Below, one piece after another: positions 1-6,460 of a stretch of 9,593 nt of DNA (its first letter is position 1; each line of letters opens with the position of its first letter). The notes under the pieces are model-generated. The model was given only the letters and a program-made list of their open reading frames with translations. It was not told where the DNA came from and searched no databases. The DNA lies in NCBI RefSeq assembly GCF_943914805.1, contig NZ_CALUDM010000129.1, forward strand, positions 1 through 9,593, read 5' to 3'. The translations under genes were made by a program, and so were the position numbers. This DNA is from an uncultured Acinetobacter sp. (GTDB taxonomy: Bacteria > Pseudomonadota > Gammaproteobacteria > Pseudomonadales > Moraxellaceae).

Positions 1-51
1 AATTATTATGACATTATTTCAATGAGTTATCTATTTTTGTCGTGTACAGAG
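1..51. mobile_element. End of an IS element (ISAba1-like, IS4 family), cut by the window edge
   Basis: Read on the minus strand from base 51, the sequence starts CTCTGTACACGACAAAA, which matches the terminal inverted repeat I recall for ISAba1-type IS4-family elements of Acinetobacter (CTCTGTACACGACAAA). The ndh reading frame loses family resemblance exactly at this point. Only the outermost 51 bp are present, so no transposase is visible and the exact element cannot be named. A TTATTT hexamer at 14-19 resembles the -10 of the outward promoter described for ISAba1; its -35 would lie outside the window. If the resemblance holds, the transposase would be transcribed leftward, away from this window. 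The expected 9-bp target duplication would be bases 52-60, but the other flank is not available. A window that starts inside an IS is typical of a contig broken at a repeat. Confidence 0.75.
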
Positions 52-286
52 CAAATTCATAATAGTGTTTTGCTGCATGGGCATAGTAATTCATTTCTTC
101 TTCGCTTGGATTCATAGTTCCAGCGGCGATTTCGTGTAAAAGAGGTTTCCAAATATGCGTAAGCTTTTGATCTACGAGGGTGATTTTGGCCTTTTTGCTT
201 TTACCAAGTGTATCACCAAGCTGAGTGACCAGCTCTAAGCCACCTGCACCACCACCAACGATCACAATATGATGTAGATTTGACAT
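14..286 (-). pseudogene. ndh: NADH dehydrogenase type II (NDH-2), 5' fragment truncated by an IS
   Basis: NDH-2 is a membrane-associated, non-proton-pumping flavoenzyme that passes electrons from NADH to quinone; family members are roughly 400-450 residues. Here only residues 1-78 are native. They include the FAD-binding GGGAGG motif at 11-16, the acidic residue ending the second beta strand (D39) and the NDH-2 segment WKPLLHEIAAG at 46-56. From codon 79, which straddles the junction at 51/52, the frame runs into the IS and adds 12 foreign residues (ALYTTKIDNSLK) before a stop at 14-16. The quinone-binding and membrane-binding parts and the NADH domain are all missing, so the product cannot be functional. 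The ATG at 286 has only a weak upstream ribosome-binding match. Whether an intact second copy exists elsewhere cannot be seen. Confidence 0.85.
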
Positions 287-307
287 ATTAAAAACTCATT
301 TTATTAT

Positions 308-337
308 AAAAAAAGGATGGCTTAAATATGCCATCCT
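308..337 (-). terminator. Rho-independent terminator of the D,D-carboxypeptidase gene
   Basis: On the minus strand an 8-bp stem (AGGATGGC paired with GCCATCCT, arms 337-330 and 321-314) has an 8-nt loop and runs into a run of T (314-308). It lies 87 bp past the carboxypeptidase stop codon and ahead of ndh, so it separates the two co-oriented genes. On the plus strand the hairpin is followed only by CTTT, so it is probably weak in that direction. Confidence 0.8.
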
Positions 338-340
338 CTT

Positions 341-369
341 TATATATTTGAGTTTTTTTTGTATTACAA
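341..369 (-). promoter_or_regulatory. Candidate sigma-70 promoter for ndh
   Basis: On the minus strand, TTGTAA (369-364) and TATATA (346-341) are separated by exactly 17 bp, a good -35/-10 pair. Transcription would start near 334 and run toward ndh, giving a leader of about 48 nt. The start lies inside the first arm of the upstream gene's terminator hairpin (308-337), so this RNA would lack part of that arm. Predicted from consensus only. Confidence 0.4.
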
Positions 370-423
370 TTTACATAAATACAATAAAACTGAGTAAAAA
401 AGTCGGTTTTTGAATGATTCGAA

Positions 424-1686
424 TTAAAAGAATGATTTGATCCATTCTAATAAACGTTCAAACCATGATGCTTGTTCAATATGTACTTCATCTTCAATAT
501 CAAAAGTTTGAATTAATACATTATTTTGATAAACATTCACTTTTGCTAGATGCATAATTTTTTCAAGTGGTGCAGTCAAAGAAGTTTCATTCAACTCCAC
601 ATTTAAATGGGTTTGCGTATCTTGCAAAGGCTCAACAGCCGTTAATACACCATTAAAGTCAGGTTTCATGACTTTGCTGTTATTCACATCAAAGGTCATC
701 AAATCAATAGGTGTTGGATCATTGTATAAAGAGGTAGTGACCAGTTGCGGTTTTTTTGCTTCAACTTTAAACATTTTCAAAGTTGATTTGATCACAGGCA
801 ATTCAGCAATCAATTGTTTATCTTTAATTGCGACTTCATCACGTGTGTATGCATAGCCGAGGTTCAATAGTTTATGCGCAACCTCAGCACGTTTAATGGC
901 ACTCTTAGCACCCATCACTACAACGATTAAACGACGATCTGGAGATTCTGCAATGCTAGAAGGGCGATGTGCAGTTAATGCTAAGTTATAACCTGCAGCT
1001 TTGGTAAAACCTGTTTTTAAACCATCCACACTTGGATCAGATTTTAAAACTAAATTGGTTGCATGGTGAAAGCGTTGGTTAAAGCTGAAACTTGGCATCA
1101 CTGAATAATGTAAATATTCAGGTGTTTGCATGGTCACAGCTTGACCTAAAAGCGCCATATCATGTGCAGAAGAAAAGTGGTCAGGCATGGTGATACCTGG
1201 TGCATTGGCAAAATGCGTGTCTTTCATTCCCAAAGCTTGAGCTTCTTGATTCATTCGTGCAACAAAAGCGGGAACACTACCTGAAATACGTTCTGCCAAA
1301 GTCACAGCTGCATCATTCGCTGACATCACAATTAGACCAGCAAGCAATTGATCTACTGAAATTTGCTCGCCTTGTTTGAGATACATTTGTGATTCATCCC
1401 ATTGCACCATCTGCACAACTGGGGTCGCTGTAATGATTTCTTCTTTGCGAATGTGGCCTGCTTTTAGCTCTTTGAGCGCAATATATGCAACCATCATTTT
1501 GGTCATGGATGCAGGTGCACGTTGCGCATGACTATTATATTCAGCAAGGGTTTGCCCTGTCTGCGTATCTAAAATAGTCCAAGCTTCGGCTTCAACCGTT
1601 TGAGGGTTTATATTTAATAAAGCAGCATTGACCAGTGTGGAACAAATTAAGCTGAGTAATACAATAAAAGAAACGAGAATTTTCAA
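424..1686 (-). CDS. D-alanyl-D-alanine carboxypeptidase, PBP5/6 family (peptidase S11)
   Basis: A low-molecular-weight penicillin-binding protein that removes the terminal D-Ala from peptidoglycan pentapeptides in the periplasm. All three active-site motifs are present: S60-M-T-K63 (nucleophile), S122-A-N124 and K224-T-G226. Residues 1-21 look like a Sec signal peptide ending in VNA. Residues from about 285 to 400 fit the beta-rich C-terminal domain of PBP5, and the end (WFERLLEWIKSFF, 408-420) looks like the amphipathic helix that anchors this family to the outer face of the inner membrane. At 420 residues it is full length. The start codon is TTG: no in-frame ATG precedes the signal peptide, a stop lies just upstream, and AAAGG sits 8 nt before the TTG. 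I cannot decide between the dacC and dacD paralogues of Acinetobacter, so no symbol is given. It has its own terminator and is divergent from the M61 peptidase gene. Confidence 0.93.
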   Translation of the reverse strand: MKILVSFIVLLSLICSTLVNAALLNINPQTVEAEAWTILDTQTGQTLAEYNSHAQRAPASMTKMMVAYIALKELKAGHIRKEEIITATPVVQMVQWDESQMYLKQGEQISVDQLLAGLIVMSANDAAVTLAERISGSVPAFVARMNQEAQALGMKDTHFANAPGITMPDHFSSAHDMALLGQAVTMQTPEYLHYSVMPSFSFNQRFHHATNLVLKSDPSVDGLKTGFTKAAGYNLALTAHRPSSIAESPDRRLIVVVMGAKSAIKRAEVAHKLLNLGYAYTRDEVAIKDKQLIAELPVIKSTLKMFKVEAKKPQLVTTSLYNDPTPIDLMTFDVNNSKVMKPDFNGVLTAVEPLQDTQTHLNVELNETSLTAPLEKIMHLAKVNVYQNNVLIQTFDIEDEVHIEQASWFERLLEWIKSFF

Positions 1687-1693
1687 CAGATTT

Positions 1694-1700
1694 ACCTTTA
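1694..1700 (-). promoter_or_regulatory. Ribosome-binding site that fixes a TTG start
   Basis: TAAAGGT on the minus strand lies 7 nt upstream of the TTG at 1686-1684. It is the only good Shine-Dalgarno match near the beginning of the signal peptide and supports TTG rather than a later ATG, which would remove the signal sequence. Confidence 0.65.
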
Positions 1701-1858
1701 GCCAATCCTATGGCGAGAACGCACAAACTGCGGGGAATGCTATGCCTTTTTTCAAAACAAGGCTAGTTAAAATTGCAGACAATTGCGACTAACAGCGGAT
1801 GACTTTGTAAAAAAATGCTACTCTAATTGGTAATTTCTTTGTTTTGTATTTTAAATAG

Positions 1859-3568
1859 ATGACTATGTTGCATTATCAAATTGAATTTGACGAATATCGT
1901 CAACATCTCGTTCATGTTACTTTACGTTTTCTTGCCAATCCAACGCAGGTTCTTTCATTACCCACGTGGATACCAGGTAGCTATTTAATTCGTGAATTTG
2001 CGAAGCATATCGAATCGGTTAAAGCTTATGATGAAGATGGTCGTCAGCTTAAAATCAATAAATTTGAAAAAAATAAATGGCGCTTATATAACACAGACCA
2101 TGAGCTAATCACGGTTGAATATGACGTCTATGCCTATGATCTATCTGTGCGTGGTGCATATGTCGATCAAACACGTTTATATGTCAATCCTGCATGCGTA
2201 TGTTTAGGTTTAGAAGACCAAGAACAAGCACCGATTGAGTTGGAAATTTTCTTACCTGACGAACTTAAACATTTCCAAATAGCCACAGGTTTAGCATCTA
2301 AAAGCTTAGTGAAAGGACGTTACACTTTAAAAGCGGATAATTACGCTCAATTGATTGATGCACCTTTTGAATTGGCTGATCAAACTCGTTTCAGTTTTGA
2401 AGCCAATGGTATTCCGCATGAATTTGTTGTTTCAGGTCAGCATGCAATGAATGCTGAACGTATGAAACAAGACATCGAAAAAATTTGTATCACTGAAATT
2501 TCAATGTTTGGCTCTGCACCATTTTCAGACTATACCTTTATGACTATGGTAACAGGGAATAGTTATGGTGGTTTGGAACATCCGAACAGTACTAGTTTAA
2601 TTTCGCCACGCGATGATTTACCAAAAACTGATGAACCGACTGAGCCTTCTTCGGATTATCAGCGTTTCTTGGGTTTATGTAGCCATGAATATTTTCATTC
2701 ATGGTTAGTCAAATTCATTCGTCCTGAAAATTTTGCAAACTATGATTTAGATCAAGAAGGCTATACGAGTTTATTGTGGATTTTCGAAGGTTTTACCTCG
2801 TATTACGATGATTTAATTTTGTATCGTAGTGGTGTGATTTCTCAAGAGTCTTATTTGAAATTACTAAAATCACAGATTGATCGTTATTTACAAAATCCGG
2901 GACGTTTTATTCAATCTGTTTCTGAGTCGAGTTTTGATGCATGGATTAAATTTTATCGTCAAGATGAGAACTCGAATAATGCGGGCACGAGTTATTACAA
3001 CAAAGGTTGCTTGGTTGCATTGTGTTTAGATTTAGGTCTGCGCTTACGTGGTTCTAACCTTGATGCTTTAATGCGCCGTTTGTATGAAAATTCGCAAAAA
3101 GGCATTCAGGTTAATGAGCGTACTATTTTTGAATTGTGCAAAGAATTAACAGGTGATGATTGGACTGAGCAAATTAATCATTTGATTAATACCACAGATG
3201 AATTACCGTTAGATCAATTGTTCCCTGAATTTGGTTTAAGCTATAGCTTAAAAAATGATAAAGCCATGCCATTTGGTTTAAAAGTTGTAGAAAAACCAGA
3301 AGGTGTAGTGATTCAGCAAGCACGTCGTGATGGTGCAGGCGTTCAAGCAGGCTTATCAGCAAATGATGTTATTGTTGCGATAGATGGCTTAAAAGCTTCA
3401 GAAAAACTACTAAGCACATATGCAAAACAGCAAGGTACATTTACTGTTTATGCTTTCCGCCGTGATGAATTTATACAATTTGAATTGCAAGGTGGTGAAG
3501 TCGATTTAACGACAGTTGAGTTAAATGTTGTAGATCAAGCTCAAGCAGAGAAGTGGTTAAAGGCTTAA
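1859..3568 (+). CDS. M61-family metallopeptidase with C-terminal PDZ domain
   Basis: A zinc metallopeptidase of the glycyl aminopeptidase family (M61). The N-terminal beta-rich domain covers about residues 1-170. The catalytic domain holds the zinc motif H276-E-Y-F-H280, with E310 in the following F-E-G-F-T segment as the likely third zinc ligand, and the family signature GGLEH at 237-241, which helps bind the substrate amino group in related enzymes. A PDZ domain occupies about 470-545, including GAGVQAGL. At 569 residues it has the usual length. There is no signal peptide, so it is probably cytoplasmic; the physiological substrate is unknown. The start is uncertain: ATGs at 1859 and 1865 both lack a Shine-Dalgarno sequence, the region upstream being only AT-rich. 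It is a single-gene unit, divergent from the carboxypeptidase gene and closed by a strong terminator. Confidence 0.9.
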   Translation: MTMLHYQIEFDEYRQHLVHVTLRFLANPTQVLSLPTWIPGSYLIREFAKHIESVKAYDEDGRQLKINKFEKNKWRLYNTDHELITVEYDVYAYDLSVRGAYVDQTRLYVNPACVCLGLEDQEQAPIELEIFLPDELKHFQIATGLASKSLVKGRYTLKADNYAQLIDAPFELADQTRFSFEANGIPHEFVVSGQHAMNAERMKQDIEKICITEISMFGSAPFSDYTFMTMVTGNSYGGLEHPNSTSLISPRDDLPKTDEPTEPSSDYQRFLGLCSHEYFHSWLVKFIRPENFANYDLDQEGYTSLLWIFEGFTSYYDDLILYRSGVISQESYLKLLKSQIDRYLQNPGRFIQSVSESSFDAWIKFYRQDENSNNAGTSYYNKGCLVALCLDLGLRLRGSNLDALMRRLYENSQKGIQVNERTIFELCKELTGDDWTEQINHLINTTDELPLDQLFPEFGLSYSLKNDKAMPFGLKVVEKPEGVVIQQARRDGAGVQAGLSANDVIVAIDGLKASEKLLSTYAKQQGTFTVYAFRRDEFIQFELQGGEVDLTTVELNVVDQAQAEKWLKA

Positions 3569-3606
3569 TTAATTCACATCTTAGATTAGCATTCATTCAA
3601 TTTTGT

Positions 3607-3634
3607 AAAACCGATGTTTAGGCATCGGTTTTTT
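3607..3634 (+). terminator. Rho-independent terminator of the M61 peptidase gene
   Basis: A 10-bp perfect stem (AAAACCGATG paired with CATCGGTTTT) with a 6-nt loop runs into six T. It starts 38 bp after the stop codon on the plus strand. Confidence 0.88.
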
Positions 3635-3665
3635 ATGCATAGAATATTTCTTAAATTTTAAGCAT

Positions 3666-3690
3666 AAAAAACCCTCAATATTTGAGGGTT
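3666..3690 (-). terminator. Rho-independent terminator of lipA
   Basis: On the minus strand a 9-bp stem (AACCCTCAA paired with TTGAGGGTT) with a 3-nt loop is followed by TTTTTT. It lies 37 bp beyond the lipA stop. Together with the plus-strand hairpin at 3607-3634 it insulates the two convergent genes from each other. Confidence 0.87.
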
Positions 3691-3727
3691 CTTCAATCTA
3701 AAAAGAAATGCTTTTATTCAAACAAAA

Positions 3728-4741
3728 TTACGCTTCAATGGTTTGAACGGCAATCTTTTTAGCAGGATCTGCTTTGCGACGAACTTGCGGAACAGGTTCA
3801 CCATAATATTGACGATCTGCAAAATAACTTGAACGTACCATAGGTGCTGCCCAAATATTCTTAAACCCAAGCTTATGACCATGCGCTGTATAACGCTCAA
3901 ATTCTTCAGGTGTTACAAAACGATCAATCGGTGCATGTTCTTTCGAAGGCTGTAAATATTGACCAATAGTGACATAGTCTACGCCATGCGCATGTAAGTC
4001 ATCCAAAAGTGCAATCACTTCTTCTTCAGTTTCACCAATTCCGACCATCAAGCCACATTTGGTTGGTACATCAGGGCAATATTCTTTAAACATTTTTAAT
4101 AAAGTCAAAGAATGTTGATAGTCAGAACCCGGACGCATTGCTTTATAAAGACGAGGTACAGTTTCAATGTTGTGGTTAAACACATCAGGCGGACATTCTG
4201 TCATGATGCGTAATGCAACATCCATACGACCACGGAAATCTGGAACTAAGATTTCAAGTAATGTTTTAGGGCTTAATGAACGTGCTTCTTTAATACAATC
4301 AACAAAATGCTGTGCACCACCATCTAATAAATCATCACGGTCAACTGAAGTGATTACAGCATATTTCAAACCAAGATTGGCAATGGTTTCTGCCATGTGA
4401 CGAGGTTCATCTGGATCAAGTGCATTTGGACGACCATGTGCAACATCGCAGAAAGGACAGCGACGCGTACAAATATCACCCATGATCATAAAGGTTGCCG
4501 TACCACCGCCGAAACATTCAGGTAAATTTGGGCAGGCTGCTTCTTCACATACCGTATGTAGTTTTTGCGCACGTAAAGTGGTTTTAATACGTTGAACCTC
4601 ATCAGGCGCAGCCATCTTGACCCGAATCCAATCAGGCTTTCGAGGCGTTTCAACCGTTGGGATAACTTTTACAGGTATACGTGCAACTTTTTCTGCACCA
4701 CGTAATTTGACGCCCTGTTCTGGTTTACGGTTCTCTGACAT
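3728..4741 (-). CDS. lipA: Lipoyl synthase
   Basis: A radical-SAM enzyme that inserts two sulfur atoms into the octanoyl group on the E2 and GcvH lipoyl domains, the last step of lipoate formation in the cytoplasm. Counting from the chosen ATG, both iron-sulfur motifs are intact: the auxiliary-cluster cysteines C65, C70 and C76 (in CEEAACPNLPEC) and the radical-SAM C91-x3-C95-x2-C98 (CTRRCPFC). The conserved C-terminal RSS that supplies a serine ligand to the auxiliary cluster is at 303-305. The 337 residues match the family. The frame is open to a GTG at 4756, five codons earlier, but I chose ATG 4741 because GGAAAAG sits 6 nt ahead of it, whereas the GTG overlaps that site and has none of its own. 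No lipB is adjacent, unlike in Escherichia coli. Confidence 0.96.
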   Translation of the reverse strand: MSENRKPEQGVKLRGAEKVARIPVKVIPTVETPRKPDWIRVKMAAPDEVQRIKTTLRAQKLHTVCEEAACPNLPECFGGGTATFMIMGDICTRRCPFCDVAHGRPNALDPDEPRHMAETIANLGLKYAVITSVDRDDLLDGGAQHFVDCIKEARSLSPKTLLEILVPDFRGRMDVALRIMTECPPDVFNHNIETVPRLYKAMRPGSDYQHSLTLLKMFKEYCPDVPTKCGLMVGIGETEEEVIALLDDLHAHGVDYVTIGQYLQPSKEHAPIDRFVTPEEFERYTAHGHKLGFKNIWAAPMVRSSYFADRQYYGEPVPQVRRKADPAKKIAVQTIEA

Positions 4742-4747
4742 ATTCAA

Positions 4748-4754
4748 CTTTTCC
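4748..4754 (-). promoter_or_regulatory. Ribosome-binding site deciding the lipA start
   Basis: GGAAAAG on the minus strand lies 6 nt before the ATG at 4741-4739. It overlaps the alternative GTG codon (4756-4754), which argues against that earlier start. Confidence 0.55.
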
Positions 4755-4782
4755 ACTGTTTTCTACGGGGGAGAGGAGATTT

Positions 4783-4788
4783 ATTATA
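4783..4788 (-). promoter_or_regulatory. Candidate -10 box for lipA
   Basis: A perfect TATAAT on the minus strand, giving a start near 4776 and a leader of about 35 nt to the lipA ATG. No convincing -35 hexamer lies at 16-18 bp spacing; TTGCCC is 20 bp away. Prediction only. Confidence 0.4.
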
Positions 4789-4891
4789 ACGTAGAATGCG
4801 AAAAGATAGGGCAAAAACACTATTCATATACTAAATGTGGTTATCACAGAATATATGCATGTGAAATACAGAAAATTTTTTCACTTTAGTT

Positions 4892-4897
4892 CATAAT
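4892..4897 (+). promoter_or_regulatory. Candidate -10 box for sthA
   Basis: CATAAT matches the -10 consensus at five of six bases and would give a leader of about 35 nt before the sthA ATG. No clear -35 is present at the proper distance, so an activator or another nearby hexamer (for example TATAGA at 4909-4914) may be used instead. The stretch just upstream holds an inverted repeat (4861-4884). Confidence 0.25.
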
Positions 4898-4939
4898 ATG
4901 CCCCTAGATATAGACTGAATTTAGTATAAGGAGCTTTAA

Positions 4940-6355
4940 ATGCCACGTAAGAAAGAAGTCGTTAGTGGGAATTTTGTGAAATACGATGCAGTCGTACTTG
5001 GCTCAGGTCCTGCTGGTGAAGGCGCGGCAATGAAGCTTGCTAAATCGGGTAAGCGTGTTGCAATTGTTGATATACGTGAACAACTTGGTGGTAACTGTAC
5101 CCATGTTGGAACAATTCCAAGTAAAGCTTTACGTCAAACAGTTTCAAGTATTATCCGTTATCAACGTGATCCGATGTTTAAGAAAGTGGGGGATTGGAAA
5201 CAATTCACCATGAAACAGGTATTACGTAATGCACATAAAGTGATCCAACAGCAAGTTGATACGCATTCACGTTTTTATGACCGTAATAATATTGATGTAT
5301 TTCATGGGCGTGCTTATATTCAAGATAAGAACACTGTGATTATTTTCAGTGAAGATGGTGTAAAAGAAACTTTAGGTTTTAAACAACTTGTACTTGCAAC
5401 AGGTAGCCGTCCTTATCATCCACAAGGTTTAGATTTTAATCATCCACGTGTATTTGATTCAGACAAAATCTTAGATTTAGATTATCCAATTCATAAAATC
5501 ATCATTTATGGTGCAGGTGTAATTGGTTGTGAATATGCTTCAATTTTCATTGGATTAGATCATAAAGTTGATTTGATCAATACTCAGCACCAATTGTTAA
5601 ATTATTTAGATGATGAAATTGCAGATGCATTGTCTTATCACTTGCGTGAACAAGGTGTGCTCATTCGTAATAATGAACAGATTGATCATTTAGAAACTTT
5701 TGATGATCATGTGGTTATGCATTTACAAAGTGGTAAGAAAATTAAAGCGGATGCCATTTTATGGTGTAACGGCCGTTCTGGAAATACTGATGGTTTAGGT
5801 CTTGAGAATGTTGGTATTACACCAAACAGTCGTGGTCAATTGTCTGTGAATGAACAGTACCAAACTGAAGTGGAAAATATCTACGCAGCTGGTGATGTGA
5901 TCGGTTGGCCTTCTTTGGCTTCAGCGGCGTATGACCAAGGGCGTTGTGCAGGCTCAAATATGAGCGGTGAAGAAAATATTAAACCAGTTACTGATATTCC
6001 TACAGGGATTTATACCATTCCTGAGATTTCCTTCTTTGGTAAAACGGAAAGCCAGTTAACGGCTGAGAAAATTCCCTATGAAGTAGGACAAGCTTCTTTC
6101 CGTCATTTGGCTCGTGCACAAATTACAGGTGATACGGTTGGTGAATTAAAAATCTTGTTCCATCGTGATACTTTGGAATTGTTAGGTGTGCATTGTTTCG
6201 GGAATAATGCTGCGGAAATTATTCACATTGGTCAGGCTGTGATGCAAAGTGGAAACAATACCATTAAGTATTTTGTTGAAACGACGTTTAACTATCCAAC
6301 GATGGCTGAAGCGTATCGTGTTGCGACCTTAAATGGCATGAACCGCTTATTTTAA
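4940..6355 (+). CDS. sthA: Soluble pyridine nucleotide transhydrogenase (Si-specific NAD(P)+ transhydrogenase)
   Basis: A cytoplasmic flavoprotein that passes reducing equivalents between NADPH and NAD+, mostly draining surplus NADPH. It belongs to the class I disulfide reductase-like family. The FAD-binding GSGPAGEG is at 21-28, the nucleotide-binding GAGVIG at 191-196, the second FAD motif AAGDV at 316-320, and the dimerisation domain from about 350 to the end. In the redox-motif region, GGNCTHVGTIPSKAL, the first cysteine (C53) is kept but the second is T58. That Cys-to-Thr change is typical of SthA and separates it from lipoamide dehydrogenase and glutathione reductase, which need a disulfide. 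The length of 471 residues is normal. AAGGAG at 4928-4933 sits 6 nt before the ATG. It is a single gene, divergent from lipA and followed by a terminator. Confidence 0.95.
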   Translation: MPRKKEVVSGNFVKYDAVVLGSGPAGEGAAMKLAKSGKRVAIVDIREQLGGNCTHVGTIPSKALRQTVSSIIRYQRDPMFKKVGDWKQFTMKQVLRNAHKVIQQQVDTHSRFYDRNNIDVFHGRAYIQDKNTVIIFSEDGVKETLGFKQLVLATGSRPYHPQGLDFNHPRVFDSDKILDLDYPIHKIIIYGAGVIGCEYASIFIGLDHKVDLINTQHQLLNYLDDEIADALSYHLREQGVLIRNNEQIDHLETFDDHVVMHLQSGKKIKADAILWCNGRSGNTDGLGLENVGITPNSRGQLSVNEQYQTEVENIYAAGDVIGWPSLASAAYDQGRCAGSNMSGEENIKPVTDIPTGIYTIPEISFFGKTESQLTAEKIPYEVGQASFRHLARAQITGDTVGELKILFHRDTLELLGVHCFGNNAAEIIHIGQAVMQSGNNTIKYFVETTFNYPTMAEAYRVATLNGMNRLF

Positions 6356-6389
6356 GACTATTTATTTTCAATAGTTTTATTTTTCAGCT

Positions 6390-6419
6390 AAAACCCGTAA
6401 GTAATCTTGCGGGTTTTTT
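6390..6419 (+). terminator. Terminator of sthA, possibly bidirectional
   Basis: The stem CCCGTAAG/CTTGCGGG (6394-6401 with 6406-6413, one G-T pair) has a TAAT loop, is extended by A-T pairs on the outside, and is followed by six T on the plus strand. On the minus strand it is followed by TTTT and lies 42 bp past the acetyltransferase stop. No other hairpin is seen between these convergent genes, so it may serve both. Confidence 0.83.
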
Positions 6420-6460
6420 GTGATTGTTGATTTGATTATTTAAAAGCGAAAAATTTAAGG

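Noticed and set aside
1744..1763. Small hairpin GCCTT/AAGGC upstream of the carboxypeptidase gene
   Set aside because: Only 5 bp with a 10-nt loop and no clear T tract in a useful position; too weak to call a terminator or attenuator.
4742..4756. GTG start for lipA five codons upstream
   Set aside because: It overlaps the GGAAAAG that serves the ATG at 4741 and has no ribosome-binding site of its own.
4836..4848. TGTGGTTATCACA, a CRP/Vfr-like palindrome between lipA and sthA
   Set aside because: The half-sites are only 3 bp apart instead of 6, and one base of the TGTGA half is wrong; only four base pairs are truly symmetric.
4617..4889. Plus-strand open frame from inside lipA into the intergenic region
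   Set aside because: Most of it is antisense to lipA and the rest is low-complexity control DNA; no start signal or family resemblance.
4940..6355. Missing second redox cysteine in the flavoprotein (T58)
   Set aside because: The Cys-to-Thr change is the normal state of SthA, not damage.
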